Shown in pieces: positions 25,084 through 34,315 of a stretch of DNA of 61,909 bases. The position numbers were made by a program, and so were the translations under genes. Below the pieces are notes generated by a model that was not told the DNA's origin, searched no databases, and saw only the letters and a program-made list of their open reading frames with translations. The stretch is from an uncultured Spirochaetales bacterium (GTDB lineage: Bacteria > Spirochaetota > Spirochaetia > Sphaerochaetales > Sphaerochaetaceae), in contig CASEKE010000002.1 in assembly GCA_949288415.1 (NCBI GenBank), positions 1-61,909 on the forward strand, in the 5' to 3' direction. How positions within the stretch are numbered: position 1 is the first letter of the stretch; the number at the start of each line of letters is the position of its first letter.

Positions 25084-25242
25084 ATGGAAAAAAAGAACAA
25101 TAGAAAACGTCGAAGGGGATTGCAAAGCGTAAGACAGGACGATGAATTACCTGTTCAGGAGACGTTGAGACATAGCAGGATAGCTTCGGCCATCCTGCCG
25201 AATGTTCGAATATGGTCGAAAAAACAGGGGAAAACCAAATAG
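25084..25242 (+). CDS. Possible small basic protein, 52 residues
   Basis: An ATG at 25084 with AAAGG eight bases upstream opens a 52-residue frame rich in Lys and Arg ('K-K-N-N-R-K-R-R-R-G'). It lies between the divergent ymdB and tRNA-Leu. I recognise no family. The charge pattern would suit a nucleic-acid-binding peptide. It may equally be non-coding. Confidence 0.3.
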   Translation: MEKKNNRKRRRGLQSVRQDDELPVQETLRHSRIASAILPNVRIWSKKQGKTK

Positions 25243-25280
25243 ACAAACTTTCGTCTTTTATTTATAATCATCTAAGACTT

Positions 25281-25363
25281 GCCCAAGTGGCGGAATGGTA
25301 GACGCGTTAGTTTCAGGTATTAATGGTCGAGAGGCTGTGCAAGTTCGAGTCTTGTCTTGGGCA
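25281..25363 (+). tRNA. tRNA-Leu (anticodon CAG)
   Basis: The 83-nt class II tRNA has acceptor GCCCAAG/CTTGGGC, anticodon stem TTAGT/ATTAA with loop TTCAGGT (anticodon CAG), a long variable arm (TGGTCGAGAGGCTG region), and T arm CAAG/TTCGAGT/CTTG. The discriminator is A. CCA is not encoded. Confidence 0.93.
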
Positions 25364-25368
25364 GAAGG

Positions 25369-25397
25369 AAGCGGTGATGAGCCGCTTTCTTTTTTTT
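25369..25397 (+). terminator. Terminator after tRNA-Leu
   Basis: A 6-bp stem (25369-25374 with 25382-25387) leads into a T-rich run. It overlaps the stop codon of the convergent nuclease gene by one base. Confidence 0.7.
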
Positions 25398-26332
25398 CAG
25401 TCGCCATCCGTTGCCATTTCGATCAGCTTCATTGCGCCATCGACTATTCCGGCAAGATGCGACAGACCCTTCACATAGTCTATCTCCTCATCGTGTACGG
25501 TGTATGACAGGTCTGGAAGCGAAGTTTCGAACGACCACAGAGCCGTATCGTACCGTTCTTCTGCCTTCGTCTCCACATCGTCCGGCAATCCGGGATAGAA
25601 GTCGAGCCCTGAAATCCGTTCTACCTCGTCTACGCTTGTCGCATAGCTTTCAAGTCTTCTCGACGACCCTTCGTTCCTGAGGACGAAACCTATGGCCTTC
25701 GCATCCTCTCCGTCGTAGGCGAGCATCACTTTGTAGAACCGCTTCGGCACTGCGACCTTGTTCTCTCCGATTGTTTCGTACTCACCGTCGGAAAGAATTG
25801 GTCCTGTCACCACATACAGCACACCTTCCTCATATGCGTTGACGCGCACCATAGCCTCGAGGTCGGCCCAGATGCCCCTGTTGAAAGCGCCATCCTGTGG
25901 ACAAATGTTGGACAGCAGGAACGTGTCTTCCATAGCTTCTTCCGACCATCGGAAATCCGCAGCGGGAGCCATGTGCCCTCGGTCGTAGCCGCTCTTGTAG
26001 TAGTCTTCCGGTTCGGAAGTTCCTGTGCTTACAGAAGCATCCTCACGGAAGTTGTCCGATCTGTCGTACGGTCCGTCCACCTTGTCCCTTTCCAGGACAT
26101 ATGCGACCCACGCCGGAACCTCGTATTTTTCCGAATAGCATAAGGTGAAACCTGTGTGCTCGACGAGCTCGAGCCCTTCGACCGGGGCGGCAAGTTCGAA
26201 GTCCTCGACTGCATTAGACTCGAACCGATCGACGCTTCGGACCGAGATCGCAAAGAGAAGCAGAAGAATGAGCGCAACAGCGGCAATGGCCAGGACGGGT
26301 CTGGAAACGGATCTTGTTCGTTTGCCGCTCAT
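25397..26332 (-). CDS. DNA/RNA non-specific endonuclease, membrane-anchored or secreted
   Basis: The 311-residue protein has an N-terminal hydrophobic helix (about 12-32) and a Serratia-type NUC domain. The catalytic motif is 'D-R-G-H-M-A-P-A-A-D' near residue 120, with the metal Asn in the following 'S-N-I-C-P-Q-D-G-A-F-N-R-G'. Such nucleases degrade external DNA and RNA for nutrients or defence. The ATG at 26332 overlaps the stop of the upstream CPBP protease (ATGA). Confidence 0.9.
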   Translation of the reverse strand: MSGKRTRSVSRPVLAIAAVALILLLLFAISVRSVDRFESNAVEDFELAAPVEGLELVEHTGFTLCYSEKYEVPAWVAYVLERDKVDGPYDRSDNFREDASVSTGTSEPEDYYKSGYDRGHMAPAADFRWSEEAMEDTFLLSNICPQDGAFNRGIWADLEAMVRVNAYEEGVLYVVTGPILSDGEYETIGENKVAVPKRFYKVMLAYDGEDAKAIGFVLRNEGSSRRLESYATSVDEVERISGLDFYPGLPDDVETKAEERYDTALWSFETSLPDLSYTVHDEEIDYVKGLSHLAGIVDGAMKLIEMATDGD

Positions 26333-27144
26333 CGTCCCCTTTTTCCCTCTGTCCCTGTAAATCGTATGATAAGCAGCGTGATTGCCACGGAAACGACAAG
26401 TTCCACGAGACTGCGCCATACCGACAGCGTACCTACGACTGTGAAGATCGGAGTGCTGTCGAGCACCGTGTTTTTATAGTTTGCGACGATTGCCAGAAAA
26501 AGGTTGTTTGCAAGATGGAATCCGATGGCGCTTTCGAATCCGCCTTCTAGGACGGTAAATAGCATGAGAGCAGCTCCGGAGAGAAAGTATACCGCCAGTA
26601 TCGACATCCCGGCTTCCTCGATTTCGGGATTGGAAAGATGCATGACAAGGAAAAGGAGTGCAGAGAGCGCTATCGCGACAATCTTCTCCCATCCTTCGGG
26701 TTTCTTTTCACCGGTGATCATGTAAAGCGGAAGCACTCGGAACAACAGTTCTTCGGCAAGTACCTGCATCGGAAGCATCACAATGCTGGTGATCGCGGAC
26801 ATCGCAATCACGGTCCACGCTTCTTCCGTCGGTACGAGTCTGTCGGTATCCGAGAGAAGGGCAAGGAAAAAGAATGCTGTGAGAGAAAGAAACACTATCG
26901 TCATTCTTTTCCATGAGAACGGACGGTCGATCGAGAAAAGCGAAAGGACGCTTCTCTTTTCCGTCTTTCTGAGTACAATGGTGAATATCCCTAGGGAAAT
27001 GGCGAACGGGAACAGCTGCTCGATGTATGCCACAGCCTCCACCTGAGGAAAGATCATCGCTGTCAGTAACGGTGATACGACCAGGAGAATCAGGAAGAAA
27101 GAGATCAGATGGATCAGAGAAAGAGTCTTTTTTGCGATTTCCAT
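26329..27144 (-). CDS. CPBP-family intramembrane metalloprotease
   Basis: The 271-residue protein has about eight membrane helices and the CPBP/Abi motifs 'E-E-L-L-F-R-V-L-P-L-Y' (E-E-x3-R), 'F-L-V-M-H-L-S-N' and 'G-F-H-L-A-N-N-L'. These form the metal site of CAAX-like proteases. Substrates are unknown. It is coupled to the secreted nuclease by a 4-nt overlap, so maturation or immunity is a possible link, as for some bacteriocin loci. No Shine-Dalgarno is obvious. Confidence 0.85.
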   Translation of the reverse strand: MEIAKKTLSLIHLISFFLILLVVSPLLTAMIFPQVEAVAYIEQLFPFAISLGIFTIVLRKTEKRSVLSLFSIDRPFSWKRMTIVFLSLTAFFFLALLSDTDRLVPTEEAWTVIAMSAITSIVMLPMQVLAEELLFRVLPLYMITGEKKPEGWEKIVAIALSALLFLVMHLSNPEIEEAGMSILAVYFLSGAALMLFTVLEGGFESAIGFHLANNLFLAIVANYKNTVLDSTPIFTVVGTLSVWRSLVELVVSVAITLLIIRFTGTEGKRGR

Positions 27145-27189
27145 AACTAGAAATTTATCACGTAGGGTAAAAATGTGCTATAAGAGGAT

Positions 27190-29712
27190 ATGCAACCATT
27201 CAGGGAAAAGCTGTTTTCTTTGATCAGGGAAGGAAAGACCCTGATAATGCCCACAGAAGAGAGCGCACGAAATCTTCTTTCAGCCTTTGTCTCTTCCAGC
27301 GAGGAGGACTGCGCGATCCGCTCCAGCCAGACGATCGCCTTCGACCGCTTCAGAGAGCTGTTGTTTCCTGCGCGGCGTCAGCTGCGCAGGGTTGACCGTA
27401 TCTCCCGTCTTTTGTTCTCGTCGTACCTTGTCGGAACGAAAGGGACCGATCTCCGGTATTTCATTCCAAACAACGACTACCCGGAGCTTCTGGAACGCAT
27501 CGTCTATTTCATCTCATCCCTTCTTCCGTCCCTGGAGGAAGCGGAACGGCTCGAGACTGACAGTGAGGCACGGAAGGACATACTGCTGATCAAAAAGGAA
27601 TATGATTCGTTTCTGGAAAGCAACGGAATGTATGAGCCTGCATATGAAGACGGAATGACTATGCCGGGGAACATCGGAGATTACGTTGCCGTCCTGTCTT
27701 CCGCTTCAAGCCAGGAGCGAAGGTTCCTTTGCAAGCTTGGAGGCCTTGTCGCAACTGTCGATCCGGAGGATGTAGCACTCCCTCCTCTTGAAGTTTATGA
27801 GAACGAACGCCAGGAGATTCGAAATACATTTCTCAGAATAAGGAAACTGGTCGGGGAAGGCGTGGATCTTTCAAATATCGTCATAACCACTCCTGCCTAT
27901 GACAGGTTGCGCCCATATCTTGAAAGCGAGGGATATCTGTTCTCGTTGCCGCTTTCGTTCCGTCGCGGCAGGAGTCCGCTTGACTATCCCGCAGGCAACT
28001 TCCTTCGTCTGTTGAGGAGTCTTTACGAGAATGGCTACAGGATAGAGGATCTGAGGAGCTTCTTTCTCAATCCCGCGTTTCCTTTCAGAAATCCCGATGC
28101 CTGCCATTCCTTCATAGTCGAAGCAATATCGCGCTCCGTAAAACAGAGGGAAAGGAAGGATCGCTATCCTCAGTGCGACCGCAGCGGCGACAGGATATAT
28201 GCGGACCTGATACATTACAACGAGGCTATAAACACCACCGGCGACGGCGAATACATGATACGTGAGATCAAGAGTCTCATGGAGAAGATTTTCCTTCCAG
28301 AGCAGTTTTCCTCTAACAAGGAGGACCAGGATGTGTTTTCGTTCATCCTAAGGGAAGCCGTGGCATTCGGCGACTGCGCATCGCGTCTGTCCCGTCTTGG
28401 ATATCTTGATGGGGGAACTCCGCTGTTCCCACTTTTCCTCAGATATCTGGAGGCCAGCATATACGTGCCGCAGGAAAAGGTGAAAGGAATCGCCGTATAT
28501 CCACTGGGACAGACCAGCGCATTGCTGACCGATCATCATTTTGTGATCGGGCTGAACGAGAAAGAGGCCCGTGAGAGCTACCAGGAAGCCGGTTTCCTCG
28601 CCGATTACGAGATCGGGGCGGGCAGAGCGGAGGAGGATTCCACGAAAGGGATGCTGAATGCGCTATGCAGCATGGGATCCGATTGCGTTTTCTCCGCTTC
28701 CAGGTCCACATATGCCGGTTATGCGCTTCCACTGACGGAATTTCATGACCAGACACGGCCGGAGATGCTCGAGGATTCCTATGCATGCGAGGCCGGAAAC
28801 CTTGCGGAAAGAGTACTCGGAAGTTCCATTTATCCGATACAGAAAAAGAGCCATGAGAAAGCTCTCGTATCCGCTCTTGACAGACCTGGAAGGACAAAGG
28901 ATATGACTAGAGACATGGTCATACCGTTTCAGTCGTTCTTCGACAGCAGACACGTGTACTCGTATTCGCAGATCGACAGCTACCTCAGATGCCCATATGC
29001 GTATGCCCTGGACTATGTCTATGCACTGAAGGAGGCTCAGACGTTCAAGAGCGAGGACTTCCCGTATCTGGAGCTCGGAAGCAGACTGCACAAGGTAATC
29101 GAGAATTTCTTCTCCGGCGGGTATGAGGACGAGGAAGTCTCCGTTCCTATCCTTTTCGATGCCGAACTTGATCTTTGGCAGGAGCGGAAGACCATGGATC
29201 GCGACGGCAGCTTGAAGAATCTTTCCCCGACGGTGCTGCAGCTGACTCCGATGCTCAGGGAATTCATACGGGCCAGATATCTTCCCGGTCTTATAGAGAC
29301 TGTAAGGCGGGTCAAGGAGCTCGGAGGAACAGTCGAGCTCGAGAGAAAGGTGGAGGGAACGATCGGACGACTCCTTTTCAAGGGCTATATCGACTGCATC
29401 GTACGTTACGGGGAGTCCTACCGAATCGAGGATTTCAAGACCGGAAGCATTCCGGACGAGAGCCTACAGTTCGAAATCTACCGGGAACTCTCTAGATCCG
29501 AGGGACAGTTCGCAGGCGCCGAATACATAGCGATAAAGGACGGCAAGTGCAGGCAGAAGAAGGATCTGATGGAGACAGAAGAACTGGAGAAGCTTCTCGA
29601 GAGTGTCGATGAAAGCCTTTCGAGAGGAGAGTTCAGAGCAGCCAACAGGTCCGAGTCCTGTTCGGGGTGCAAGTATCGGGGAATCTGTAGAAGGAGGTTC
29701 TTTGTCCAATGA
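27190..29712 (+). CDS. AddB/RexB-like subunit with PD-(D/E)XK nuclease
   Basis: AddB works with AddA in double-strand-break resection. The 840-residue protein has no Walker A at its N-terminus, as in RexB-type subunits, and ends in a PD-(D/E)XK nuclease. Visible motifs are 'L-R-C-P-Y-A-Y-A-L' near 600, 'G-S-R-L-H-K-V-I-E', 'K-G-Y-I-D-C-I', and 'I-E-D-F-K-T-G'. The terminal C-x2-C-x5-C ('C-S-G-C-K-Y-R-G-I-C') with the earlier Cys forms the 4Fe-4S site. It is shorter than Bacillus AddB (about 1150). A TATAAG ends 5 nt before the ATG. It overlaps addA by 4 nt. Confidence 0.85.
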   Translation: MQPFREKLFSLIREGKTLIMPTEESARNLLSAFVSSSEEDCAIRSSQTIAFDRFRELLFPARRQLRRVDRISRLLFSSYLVGTKGTDLRYFIPNNDYPELLERIVYFISSLLPSLEEAERLETDSEARKDILLIKKEYDSFLESNGMYEPAYEDGMTMPGNIGDYVAVLSSASSQERRFLCKLGGLVATVDPEDVALPPLEVYENERQEIRNTFLRIRKLVGEGVDLSNIVITTPAYDRLRPYLESEGYLFSLPLSFRRGRSPLDYPAGNFLRLLRSLYENGYRIEDLRSFFLNPAFPFRNPDACHSFIVEAISRSVKQRERKDRYPQCDRSGDRIYADLIHYNEAINTTGDGEYMIREIKSLMEKIFLPEQFSSNKEDQDVFSFILREAVAFGDCASRLSRLGYLDGGTPLFPLFLRYLEASIYVPQEKVKGIAVYPLGQTSALLTDHHFVIGLNEKEARESYQEAGFLADYEIGAGRAEEDSTKGMLNALCSMGSDCVFSASRSTYAGYALPLTEFHDQTRPEMLEDSYACEAGNLAERVLGSSIYPIQKKSHEKALVSALDRPGRTKDMTRDMVIPFQSFFDSRHVYSYSQIDSYLRCPYAYALDYVYALKEAQTFKSEDFPYLELGSRLHKVIENFFSGGYEDEEVSVPILFDAELDLWQERKTMDRDGSLKNLSPTVLQLTPMLREFIRARYLPGLIETVRRVKELGGTVELERKVEGTIGRLLFKGYIDCIVRYGESYRIEDFKTGSIPDESLQFEIYRELSRSEGQFAGAEYIAIKDGKCRQKKDLMETEELEKLLESVDESLSRGEFRAANRSESCSGCKYRGICRRRFFVQ

Positions 29713-32700
29713 CGAGCTTCGAGGAATATCTTGAACAGGATGGCCGCAAGCTTTCCGAGGAACAGCTGGAGGTCGTCTATTCGAATGTAGCCACAATAGT
29801 CGGCGCAGGAGCCGGAAGCGGAAAGACTACTGTGTTGTCATACCGTTTTCTGCGTCTCCTTATGCAGCATATGGCAAAGGTCGACGAAATACTTGCACTT
29901 ACGTTCACTCGCAAGGCTGCGAGCGAGATGTACGAGAGAATTTTCCGCATCGTGGAGAAGGTCGGCCGGCAGAATCCCGACTTGCAGGCACAGCTCAAAG
30001 ATTTCGCATCATCCCATATCTCCACACTCGATTCTTTTGCTTCCGAGATAGCTCGTACGGATTGTGCCCGATACGGGATTTCCAGGGATTTCCAGGTCCT
30101 CGACCAGGATGACGAAGAGGAACTGATGGATCGCATCGCCTATTCGTTCGCGGACAGCGGGGACGCCGACATGCTGCTTCTTGCGAAGCTTTTCCCGCCT
30201 TCCAGACTTTCTGGACTTTTCCTTGATGTCGCAGGCCATGTCGACATTCTTTCGTCCACCGACGAAGAAGGCTACAGGATGGGATATCGCGGCTTTTTGG
30301 AAAGACTCGATGAGGCGCTTCGAAGCGAAGTCGTTTCCGCCATGTCCGGCCTTGCCTCATACGACGTCGAAGGTGTCAGGGAAAAAGAGGTGTTCTGCCG
30401 CTCGTCGTCTTCATGCTATCTGAACGTGATCGACGCGGTGAAGAAAGGTGAAACGGAAGGTCTCAGAATGAGCTATCCTCTGCGGCCTTATACGGGGAAA
30501 CCGTTTGGACGACCTGAGTGGACGGCTGTAAAGGACATATTGCGCAAGTACGAGTCGCTGATGAAGATCCTTGTGCCCGTAAGGCGCAATCTCGCAGACG
30601 ACGTGCTCTGCGATGCCGTCTCGAGGATATTTTCGTCGTTCGTCCATAGGCTCCAGAGCGAGAAGCGACGGCTGGGAGTGCTGAGTTTTTCGGATGTTGA
30701 ATCTCTTTGCCTGAGAATCCTCAAGGAGAACCGCGACGTCAGGTCGTATTACAAACGCAAGTTCCGCTACATCATGATTGACGAGTTCCAGGACAACTCG
30801 GCACGGCAGAGAGATCTTTTGTTCATCCTCTCGGAAAAGGAGAACGTGAGCGGACTCGGTGTTCCAGCCAAGGAAGATCTTGATAACAGCAAGCTCTTCC
30901 TCGTCGGGGACGACAAGCAGAGCATATATGCCTTCCGCGGTGCGGACGTATCGGTATTCAATGCATTGAAAAAGGATATTGTTGCAATAGGTGGCCGATA
31001 TCTTACGATGAGTACGAACTATCGTTCGGATCCGAAGCTCCTGAGACATTTCAATTTCGTGTTCTCTTCGATTCTGACGCGGCATGAGATTGCCGATCCG
31101 CTCGAGAATTTCGAGGAGGATTTCATGTCCCGTCTTCTTTGCAGAAACGACCTTGCCGGTTACGAGGCATTGTTCGAACCGATAGGGTGGCCGGAAGGAA
31201 AAAAATGTGCAGGGTCCAGGATCGTATTCGCCCATACGGAGGATGTCGATGTAGAGGAAGAGGGCGATGCGGCAGACGAGGAAGGCGATCTTCTTTCCTC
31301 CGCCGAGAACGAGGCAGAGTTCATCAGGAATCTCGTTGAAGAGATGGTGACAGGAGACGGCTACCTGGTTCCAGACGGCAAGGGAGGCCTGCGCCGACCC
31401 GGCTATGACGACATCGCGGTGCTGTTCCAGAAGAGCGCAAGCCAGATGCCGTTGGAAAAGACATTCCGCAGGGCGAAGATTCCATATACCGTCGTCAGCA
31501 GCACCAGCATAACACTCGAAGCCCTGAGCTCGGATTTCGTCGCATATCTCTCGCTCCTGCTCTTTCCCGAGGATAAGGTCGGTTATTTCCAGGTGCTCAG
31601 AAGTCCGTTTGTCAGACTGTCCGACGAGGCCCTGACATTCTATCTTCGATACAGGGATTGCTATGTCCTTCCGGAAGGAGAGAGAGCATTCGAATTCATC
31701 CCTGAGGATTTGGGAATCCGAGACAGAAAGAAATTCGAAACTGCAGCGGAACTTTACGCGAAACTTCGCGCAATGCTCGGCCGGAGCACTCTGACGGCAT
31801 TGCTAGATACGCTGTACTACGAAAGCGGATATGCCAGTTTCCTGAAAAGTTCGCTGTCGCTTTCGTCCTACGAAGAACATTACCAGTATCTCTGGGAGAC
31901 CGCGCGCGAGATGGACAACCTCGACGAATTCGTGTCGTACATATCCGCCCGGCTGGCCGAGGCCGAGAAGCTGGACATCGATCTGCTGCGTCTAAGAAGC
32001 GACGGCGTTCAGCTCATGACCATCCACAAGGCAAAAGGTCTAGAGTTCCCTATAGTGATACTTGCCGGTACCGCATCATGGCGCAGCCGGCCGGACAACT
32101 CGCGTGTCGTCGCATATGACGAGTCGCCTTTCATTGCTTTGGATGTTTCAGAGGATGCCGGAGTGAACACTGTATTTCGCCATTTCACGTCCAGAAGACT
32201 CGAGGCTGAGCGCAGGAGACTGCTGTATGTAGCTCTCACCAGAGCGGAGATGCATCTCGTAGTGGTCGCGAGCGGCAAGAGGACGAAGAGCAGGGGATAT
32301 GGATACCCTGAGAGAAGCATGGCGAACCTCTACTTCCGTGCTCTCGATGGGGATGATCTGCATGAGGAAAGGACATTCCCGTCGCTCGTAGAGGATGACA
32401 TCGAGTCTGTACGGGATGAAATCTCTTCGTTCGAGGAATTCTACGATCGTGAGGCCGAGTGTGACGGGGTATATACGGAACGGAAGTTCGGAGCGAAGGC
32501 CCTTGCGCATCTTGATTACGTCTCTGAGACGGAGTCGCTGCAGGGAGAGGAACTTGGCGGATTGTCGGAAAAGGCCGAGGAGCTCATAAGGACAAAAGGT
32601 CTGGCCTCGGATTTCGGAACTCTCGTGCATGGCACTCTCGAGGCGTTCTTCAGAAGCGACGTACCTCCGTCGATAGTGTCGGAGAAGCTTGAGGCGAAGG

Positions 32701-33071
32701 ATTGCCGGGTCCTGGAGGCGGAAGCTGCGAAGATCAGGGATCGATTCCTTTCAAGCAGGCTTTATCTCGATCATGTGGAAGGCCGTCAGGTTCTTCCCGA
32801 GGAAGGATTTTTCTCGATATCCGGAGGACGCGTCATCGAAGGCTCGATAGATCTTCTGGTCCTGGGGAATGACTACAATCTGGTGATAGACTACAAAACG
32901 GATCGTTTCCATGCTCCGATGGATCATCGAGGACAGTTGCTGAGCTATATCGAAGCTGTCGAGCGGATATATGGAGGAAAGCCGTGCTATGCGGTCCTGT
33001 ACTACGTGAGAAGCGCTAGTGCCGAAGCTCCGATAGACCGCAATGGGAATGTCGTGGATCTTCCCGATTGA
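29709..33071 (+). CDS. addA: AddA-type UvrD helicase-nuclease
   Basis: The 1120-residue protein has Walker A 'A-G-A-G-S-G-K-T-T' (about 32-40), motif II 'I-D-E-F-Q-D-N-S', motif III 'D-D-K-Q-S-I-Y-A-F-R-G-A', motif V 'T-I-H-K-A-K-G-L-E-F' and motif VI 'Y-V-A-L-T-R-A'. A C-terminal PD-(D/E)XK nuclease follows ('F-G-T-L-V-H-G-T', 'E-G-S-I-D-L-L-V', 'V-I-D-Y-K-T-D'). It forms the AddAB helicase-nuclease that replaces RecBCD. The ATG overlaps the addB stop. Confidence 0.93.
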   Translation: MTSFEEYLEQDGRKLSEEQLEVVYSNVATIVGAGAGSGKTTVLSYRFLRLLMQHMAKVDEILALTFTRKAASEMYERIFRIVEKVGRQNPDLQAQLKDFASSHISTLDSFASEIARTDCARYGISRDFQVLDQDDEEELMDRIAYSFADSGDADMLLLAKLFPPSRLSGLFLDVAGHVDILSSTDEEGYRMGYRGFLERLDEALRSEVVSAMSGLASYDVEGVREKEVFCRSSSSCYLNVIDAVKKGETEGLRMSYPLRPYTGKPFGRPEWTAVKDILRKYESLMKILVPVRRNLADDVLCDAVSRIFSSFVHRLQSEKRRLGVLSFSDVESLCLRILKENRDVRSYYKRKFRYIMIDEFQDNSARQRDLLFILSEKENVSGLGVPAKEDLDNSKLFLVGDDKQSIYAFRGADVSVFNALKKDIVAIGGRYLTMSTNYRSDPKLLRHFNFVFSSILTRHEIADPLENFEEDFMSRLLCRNDLAGYEALFEPIGWPEGKKCAGSRIVFAHTEDVDVEEEGDAADEEGDLLSSAENEAEFIRNLVEEMVTGDGYLVPDGKGGLRRPGYDDIAVLFQKSASQMPLEKTFRRAKIPYTVVSSTSITLEALSSDFVAYLSLLLFPEDKVGYFQVLRSPFVRLSDEALTFYLRYRDCYVLPEGERAFEFIPEDLGIRDRKKFETAAELYAKLRAMLGRSTLTALLDTLYYESGYASFLKSSLSLSSYEEHYQYLWETAREMDNLDEFVSYISARLAEAEKLDIDLLRLRSDGVQLMTIHKAKGLEFPIVILAGTASWRSRPDNSRVVAYDESPFIALDVSEDAGVNTVFRHFTSRRLEAERRRLLYVALTRAEMHLVVVASGKRTKSRGYGYPERSMANLYFRALDGDDLHEERTFPSLVEDDIESVRDEISSFEEFYDREAECDGVYTERKFGAKALAHLDYVSETESLQGEELGGLSEKAEELIRTKGLASDFGTLVHGTLEAFFRSDVPPSIVSEKLEAKDCRVLEAEAAKIRDRFLSSRLYLDHVEGRQVLPEEGFFSISGGRVIEGSIDLLVLGNDYNLVIDYKTDRFHAPMDHRGQLLSYIEAVERIYGGKPCYAVLYYVRSASAEAPIDRNGNVVDLPD

Positions 33072-33083
33072 GGAAGATCCACG
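33053..33083. repeat. Perfect 12-bp inverted repeat across the addA stop codon
   Basis: Two perfect 12-nt arms (33053-33064 and 33072-33083) flank a 7-nt loop that contains the addA stop. It lies between convergent genes and may act as a bidirectional, U-poor terminator or an mRNA end protector. Confidence 0.6.
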
Positions 33084-33088
33084 ATTCT

Positions 33089-34315
33089 CTAATGCAGAGC
33101 TTCCACAGCCTTTTTCATCCTTTCCAGAGCCTCCAGGACAAGTTGCCTTGAGGTTCCGTAGTTGAAGCGGACGAATTCCTTGTACTGAGGACCGAACCAG
33201 GTGCCGTCGTTCATGCAGACTTCTGCCTCGACTCCGAAGAATCTCGATAGCACTCCGCCTCCTTGGCCGCCTTTGTAGACATCCGGATTTTCTTCCTCCT
33301 TCGCCTTAACCTTGTCGTATATTGCGGAGCAGTCGAGGAACGTCACGAACGAGGCCTCTCCGTTGACCATCTTGATTTCCGGCAGCTTGTTTTCGAGAAA
33401 TCCCCTTATTGCCTTGCAATTCTGTCCCAGATATTCGCATAGAGCCTCGTTGTATTCCAGTCCGTGGCGATAAGCGGCTTCGGAAAGCGTTCCGATCGTA
33501 TATCCGGGGGTCGTGACCCTGAGCGCTTCCTGCAGGTCGATGTAGCTCTTTCTCATTCTGTCGTCGGAAAAGATTGCAAAGCTCGAGTGCTCTCCTGCCA
33601 CGTTGAAGGTTTTTGACGGCGCCATGAATGTCACCACCTTTGCTCCGATGTTCCTGTTTGCTTCATGCATAGGTATGTGGACTGCACCGGGATGGACCAG
33701 ATCGGCATGGATCTCGTCCGAAAGAACCGGGATATCCAGCTCCTTCGCGGTGCGGAGGACGAATTCGAGTTCCTCTCTGGAGAATACCAGACCAGACGGG
33801 TTGTGTGGAGAACAGAAGAGTATCATGTGCGACTTCTCTGCGGATTCTCTGAAACGCTTTCTGTCGAACGAATATACGCCATCCTCGTAACCGAGAGGAT
33901 AGTCTATCATGACTCGGGCGTTGTTCGCGGCCATTTCCCTGAACGGTCGGTAGGTTGGGCTGGGAATCAGGATTCCATCGCCCTCGTTGCTGAAGAGCCT
34001 TATCGCGAGTGCGATTCCATGGAGCAGCCCGGATGCGAAAACCACTTCGTCCGGCTTGATCTGCACATGGTGCTTTCTTTCCATCCAGGAAATGAAGCTG
34101 TCGGTAAGCGTATCGAACTTCGGATAGCCGAAGACCGCTTCCTCGGAAAGTTTCCTTGCTGCTTCCTTTATGTGTTCCTCCGTCGGAAAATCCATGTCTG
34201 CGACCCAGAATGCATCCGCATCGGGATTTGCGGAGATTCCTTCGATTGCCTCCCTGTTCCACTTGATCGAGTTTGTCCCTCTTCTGTTTACGGCATGATC
34301 GAAATCAAACTTCAT
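33089..34315 (-). CDS. MalY/PatB-type pyridoxal-phosphate C-S lyase/aminotransferase
   Basis: The 408-residue fold-type I PLP enzyme has 'F-W-V-A-D-M-D-F' (the MalY/PatB signature), 'C-S-P-H-N-P-S-G', and the PLP lysine in 'A-P-S-K-T-F-N-V-A-G'. PatB-type enzymes cleave cystathionine or cysteine S-conjugates; some also regulate. The ATG at 34315 has AGGAAG upstream and overlaps the ferredoxin-type gene by 4 nt. Order on the minus strand is aroA, EFR1, patB. Confidence 0.9.
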   Translation of the reverse strand: MKFDFDHAVNRRGTNSIKWNREAIEGISANPDADAFWVADMDFPTEEHIKEAARKLSEEAVFGYPKFDTLTDSFISWMERKHHVQIKPDEVVFASGLLHGIALAIRLFSNEGDGILIPSPTYRPFREMAANNARVMIDYPLGYEDGVYSFDRKRFRESAEKSHMILFCSPHNPSGLVFSREELEFVLRTAKELDIPVLSDEIHADLVHPGAVHIPMHEANRNIGAKVVTFMAPSKTFNVAGEHSSFAIFSDDRMRKSYIDLQEALRVTTPGYTIGTLSEAAYRHGLEYNEALCEYLGQNCKAIRGFLENKLPEIKMVNGEASFVTFLDCSAIYDKVKAKEEENPDVYKGGQGGGVLSRFFGVEAEVCMNDGTWFGPQYKEFVRFNYGTSRQLVLEALERMKKAVEALH

